Positions 13,152-15,008 of a stretch of 15,008 nucleotides of DNA are shown here, piece after piece (within the stretch, counting starts at the first letter, position 1; every line of letters begins with the position of its first letter). The position numbers and the translations under genes are program-made. This DNA comes from Lachnospiraceae bacterium UBA1201 (GTDB lineage Bacteria > Bacillota > Clostridia > Lachnospirales > Lachnospiraceae): the NCBI GenBank assembly GCA_002309675.1, contig DBXX01000099.1, forward strand, positions 1 to 15,008, read 5' to 3'. A model generated the notes under the pieces. That model was given only the letters and a program-made list of their open reading frames with translations. It was not told the origin of the DNA and did no database searches.

Positions 13152-13781
13152 ATGACGAAAAAAGAACGGGTGGAAGGCGTTATCGCCGCTCTGGATCGGG
13201 AGTACGGGACCGACCTGATCTGTTATCTGGACCATGAGACACCGTGGCAGCTGCTGATCGCGACGATCCTGAGTGCCCAGTGTACGGACGCGCGCGTCAA
13301 CATCGTGACGAAGGATCTGTTTCGCAAATACGACACGTTGGAGAAACTGGCCGCGGCGGATTACGACGAATTGTGTGAAGACATCCGTTCGACGGGCTTC
13401 TTCCGCAATAAGGCGGCGAACATCATTGCCTGCGCGAAACAGCTGGTCGAAAAGCACGGCGGTGTGGTGCCGGATACCATCGAGAAACTGACCGCATTGC
13501 CCGGCGTGGGCCGAAAAACGGCCAATGTCATTCTGGGCAATGTCTACCAAAAACCTTCGGTCGTCGTCGACACGCACGTGAAGCGCATTTCCCGCAAACT
13601 CGGGTTCACGAAGGAAAGCGATCCGGAGAAGATCGAATACGATCTGATGAAGATTTTGCCGAAGGATCACTGGATCCTATACAACCTTCACATCATCACT
13701 CTGGGGCGTACGATCTGCACTGCCAGATCGCCGAAATGTGAGGAATGTTTTTTGAATTCCTATTGTGTAACGCGAAAATAA
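13152..13781 (+). CDS. nth: Endonuclease III (DNA glycosylase/AP lyase)
   Basis: Removes oxidised pyrimidines and cuts the abasic site in base excision repair. In the 209-residue protein the helix-hairpin-helix LPGVGRKTANV (116-126) carries the catalytic lysine K122, and D140 (VVDTHVKR) is the second catalytic residue. The C-terminal iron-sulfur loop has C189, C196, C199 and C205 in the spacing C-x6-C-x2-C-x5-C. Each is shifted by two from the well-studied E. coli enzyme (K120, D138, C187). I start at ATG 13152 because AGAGGAG lies six bases upstream and the length then fits the family; the frame is open further upstream to 13047 but that includes the promoter. Confidence 0.96.
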   Translation: MTKKERVEGVIAALDREYGTDLICYLDHETPWQLLIATILSAQCTDARVNIVTKDLFRKYDTLEKLAAADYDELCEDIRSTGFFRNKAANIIACAKQLVEKHGGVVPDTIEKLTALPGVGRKTANVILGNVYQKPSVVVDTHVKRISRKLGFTKESDPEKIEYDLMKILPKDHWILYNLHIITLGRTICTARSPKCEECFLNSYCVTRK

Positions 13782-13791
13782 GTGCTATAAT
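13763..13791 (+). promoter_or_regulatory. Promoter of the small membrane protein gene
   Basis: TATAAT (13786-13791) preceded by TG (extended -10), with TTGTGT (13763-13768) 17 bases before it. It overlaps the last codons of nth. The leader is about 110 bases. Confidence 0.65.
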
Positions 13792-13810
13792 ATCCTAGAT
13801 GTAGTGTCAG

Positions 13811-13880
13811 AAGTATGCCCTCACGCATATTGCAGTCGAGGAAGGGCGGACGCTGCAGGCCGGATCCCGGTAGATCCGGC
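13811..13880 (+). promoter_or_regulatory. Structured 5' leader
   Basis: The leader between the promoter at 13786 and the ATG at 13909 holds a perfect stem, GCCGGATC (13859-13866) with GATCCGGC (13873-13880), loop CCGGTA. Upstream of it, TGCAG (13831-13835) can pair with CTGCA (13853-13857), or GCCCT (13817-13821) with AGGGC (13843-13847); the two pairings exclude each other. It matches no riboswitch class I can recognise by eye. A regulatory role is an inference. Confidence 0.35.
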
Positions 13881-13908
13881 AGAAAGAAATAAGGCAGGTG
13901 TAAGCAAA

Positions 13909-14034
13909 ATGGCTCAGCAGAAGAAGAGACAGACTAAGCAAGAGAAAAGAAACAGGATCATCGCTGCGATCATTGCGATCATTCTGGTAGTCGGCATGAT
14001 CGTCGGTATGATCGTTCCCGGCTTTGGTCTTTGA
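13909..14034 (+). CDS. Small single-pass membrane protein, 41 residues
   Basis: A 41-residue protein with a strongly basic N-terminus (KKRQTKQEKRNR, 5-16) and one membrane helix of about 20 residues (IIAAIIAIILVVGMIVGMIV, 17-36), ending in PGFGL. The charge pattern predicts an inside N-terminus. The ATG follows GCAGGTG at a normal distance; an in-frame start at 13804 would put the promoter leader into the protein and is not used here. I do not recognise the family. It has its own promoter and a structured leader, and sits between a DNA-repair gene and an exported cell-wall-type protein. The function is unknown. Confidence 0.7.
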   Translation: MAQQKKRQTKQEKRNRIIAAIIAIILVVGMIVGMIVPGFGL

Positions 14035-14124
14035 TCCGGACGCATCGTGTCTAGAGCGTTCGCATAGGTATTGGTACAGAGGGGTTTATGATGTAAATTG
14101 CAGCGGTAAGCTGTGGGAGGTATT

Positions 14125-15008
14125 ATGAAAAAATCAAAAGGATCACGTTTATGTTTGACGTTTACGCTGATGCTTGTTGTATTGTTGGCAGTCTTGCTTC
14201 CGGGAAAGACTTACGCAGCAGATGCAACCGTTCCCCAGGGCGTTTATCTCGATGATATCGCGATCGGCGGCATGACCCGCGAAGAGGTGGAAGAAGCGGT
14301 CGACGACCGTATCCGCGATCTGGGCCAGGTTCCGCTACGCGTTAACGTAGCAGGTAAGTCGATCGATATCGCATTGGCGGATATCGGTATCTACTGGAGT
14401 AACCGCTCGGACATTCTGGAGAAGGCGTTTTCCCTGAAGACGAAGGGAAGCATGATCAGCCAGTATAAGATGAAAAAAGATCTGGAGCATTCCAACATGG
14501 CGCTTTCGATCGAGACCGATGTTAACCGGGAACTCCTGAAGGTATTCCTGTTCGACTTCGTATCCCGTCTCGAGAGCTCTCCGGTAAATGCTTCCGTTTC
14601 GAGAGAGAACGGCGCGTTTGTGATCAAGGGCGGTCATGCCGGTATCACAGTCGATAAAGATGCGACCTATAATGACCTGTCGGAAGCAGTCCTTACTGCG
14701 AGCCAGACGGGCACTAAGGATGGCGTGGTAACTGTCAATGCGATCTATAAGAAGATCGAGCCGTCCGTTTCGGCTTCGTACTTCGACGGCTTCGGCGCAC
14801 TACTCGGCGAGGGCGTTACGCAGTTCAACGCTACGATGAAGGACCGCTCGGTAAATGTAACCATGGCGACGAAGAAGTTCAACGGCGTCATCATTTACCC
14901 CGGTGAAACATTATCCGCACTGTCCATCATGCGTCCGGTAACGTTGGATGCAGGTTATAAGAAGGCTCCGACCTACGCAGGCGGCGACGTTGTCGACGAG
15001 ATCGGCGG
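14125..15008 (+). CDS. VanW-family exported protein, partial (runs off the window)
   Basis: The first 294 codons of a longer gene. Residues 1-31 are a signal peptide (basic MKKSKGSR, hydrophobic core, TYA cleavage region). Residues about 35-210 resemble the putative peptidoglycan-binding domain (PG_binding_4 type) that often precedes VanW: GVYLDDIAIGGMTREEV at 39-55 is its typical start. The VanW domain begins near 218: QFNATMKDRSVNV (233-245), IIYPGETLSAL (256-266), and GYKKAPTYAGG (277-287) are its usual landmarks, and the sequence stops at DEIG, where IGGGICQ-like residues would follow. GGGAGG precedes the ATG. VanW proteins are cell-wall associated; the biochemical activity is not established. 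No reliable promoter is seen (TTGGTA at 14071 with TAAATT at 14094 is a weak candidate). Confidence 0.88.
   Translation, partial: MKKSKGSRLCLTFTLMLVVLLAVLLPGKTYAADATVPQGVYLDDIAIGGMTREEVEEAVDDRIRDLGQVPLRVNVAGKSIDIALADIGIYWSNRSDILEKAFSLKTKGSMISQYKMKKDLEHSNMALSIETDVNRELLKVFLFDFVSRLESSPVNASVSRENGAFVIKGGHAGITVDKDATYNDLSEAVLTASQTGTKDGVVTVNAIYKKIEPSVSASYFDGFGALLGEGVTQFNATMKDRSVNVTMATKKFNGVIIYPGETLSALSIMRPVTLDAGYKKAPTYAGGDVVDEIG

Noticed and set aside
13804..13908. A longer start for the small membrane protein
   Set aside because: The added 35 residues would be encoded by the leader with its palindrome, and the ribosome site fits ATG 13909.

Overview
The window looks like chromosomal DNA of a Clostridia-type Bacillota, most like Lachnospiraceae or relatives. 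The support is purine-rich Shine-Dalgarno sites, extended -10 promoters of the form GTGCTATAAT, the gene order rpmE - DUF1385 (YqhQ-like) - prmC - prfA, a zinc-binding L31 and a VanW-family exported protein. GC content is moderate, with GC-rich third positions in the housekeeping genes. No rRNA, tRNA, CRISPR array or intact transposase was seen. The taxonomic call is an inference.

Layout. (1) 1-623 is non-coding and repeat-rich: two copies of a REP-like sequence, two copies of a 49-bp hairpin repeat, and a block that reappears inverted inside the next operon. (2) 745-5654 holds three tandem copies of a two-gene unit. Each unit is a ~410-residue protein with two zinc ribbons and two C-terminal membrane helices (A), followed with a 4-base ATGA overlap by a small single-pass membrane protein (B). 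A cysteine desulfurase gene follows 24 bases later and is probably cotranscribed. (3) 6882-8210 is alanine racemase on its own promoter. (4) 8207-8844 is an AT-richer Phd/ParE toxin-antitoxin module whose toxin frame carries a stop at codon 6. (5) 8852-12541 is a translation cluster: L31, a DUF1385 membrane protein, the release-factor methyltransferase PrmC and its substrate RF1. (6) 12465-12996 is a convergent YegP-like (DUF1508) gene with two back-to-back terminators between it and prfA. (7) 13063 to the end has endonuclease III, a 41-residue membrane protein behind a structured leader, and the start of a VanW-family exported protein that runs off the window.

The best candidate for an undescribed system is the A/B array. 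A resembles, in general layout, the zinc-ribbon membrane proteins often auto-named 'TFIIB-type zinc ribbon' or 'PriA-like' (Bacillus subtilis YdjG is the nearest one I recall). The B proteins align without a gap over their first 43 residues around an SND-[IV]-GDS-x-G-[KR]-LE-x-FG motif that I do not recognise from any described family. Strict pairing, retained overlaps and silent-site divergence between copies suggest that A and B act together at the membrane and that the copies are kept by selection. What they do cannot be read from sequence.
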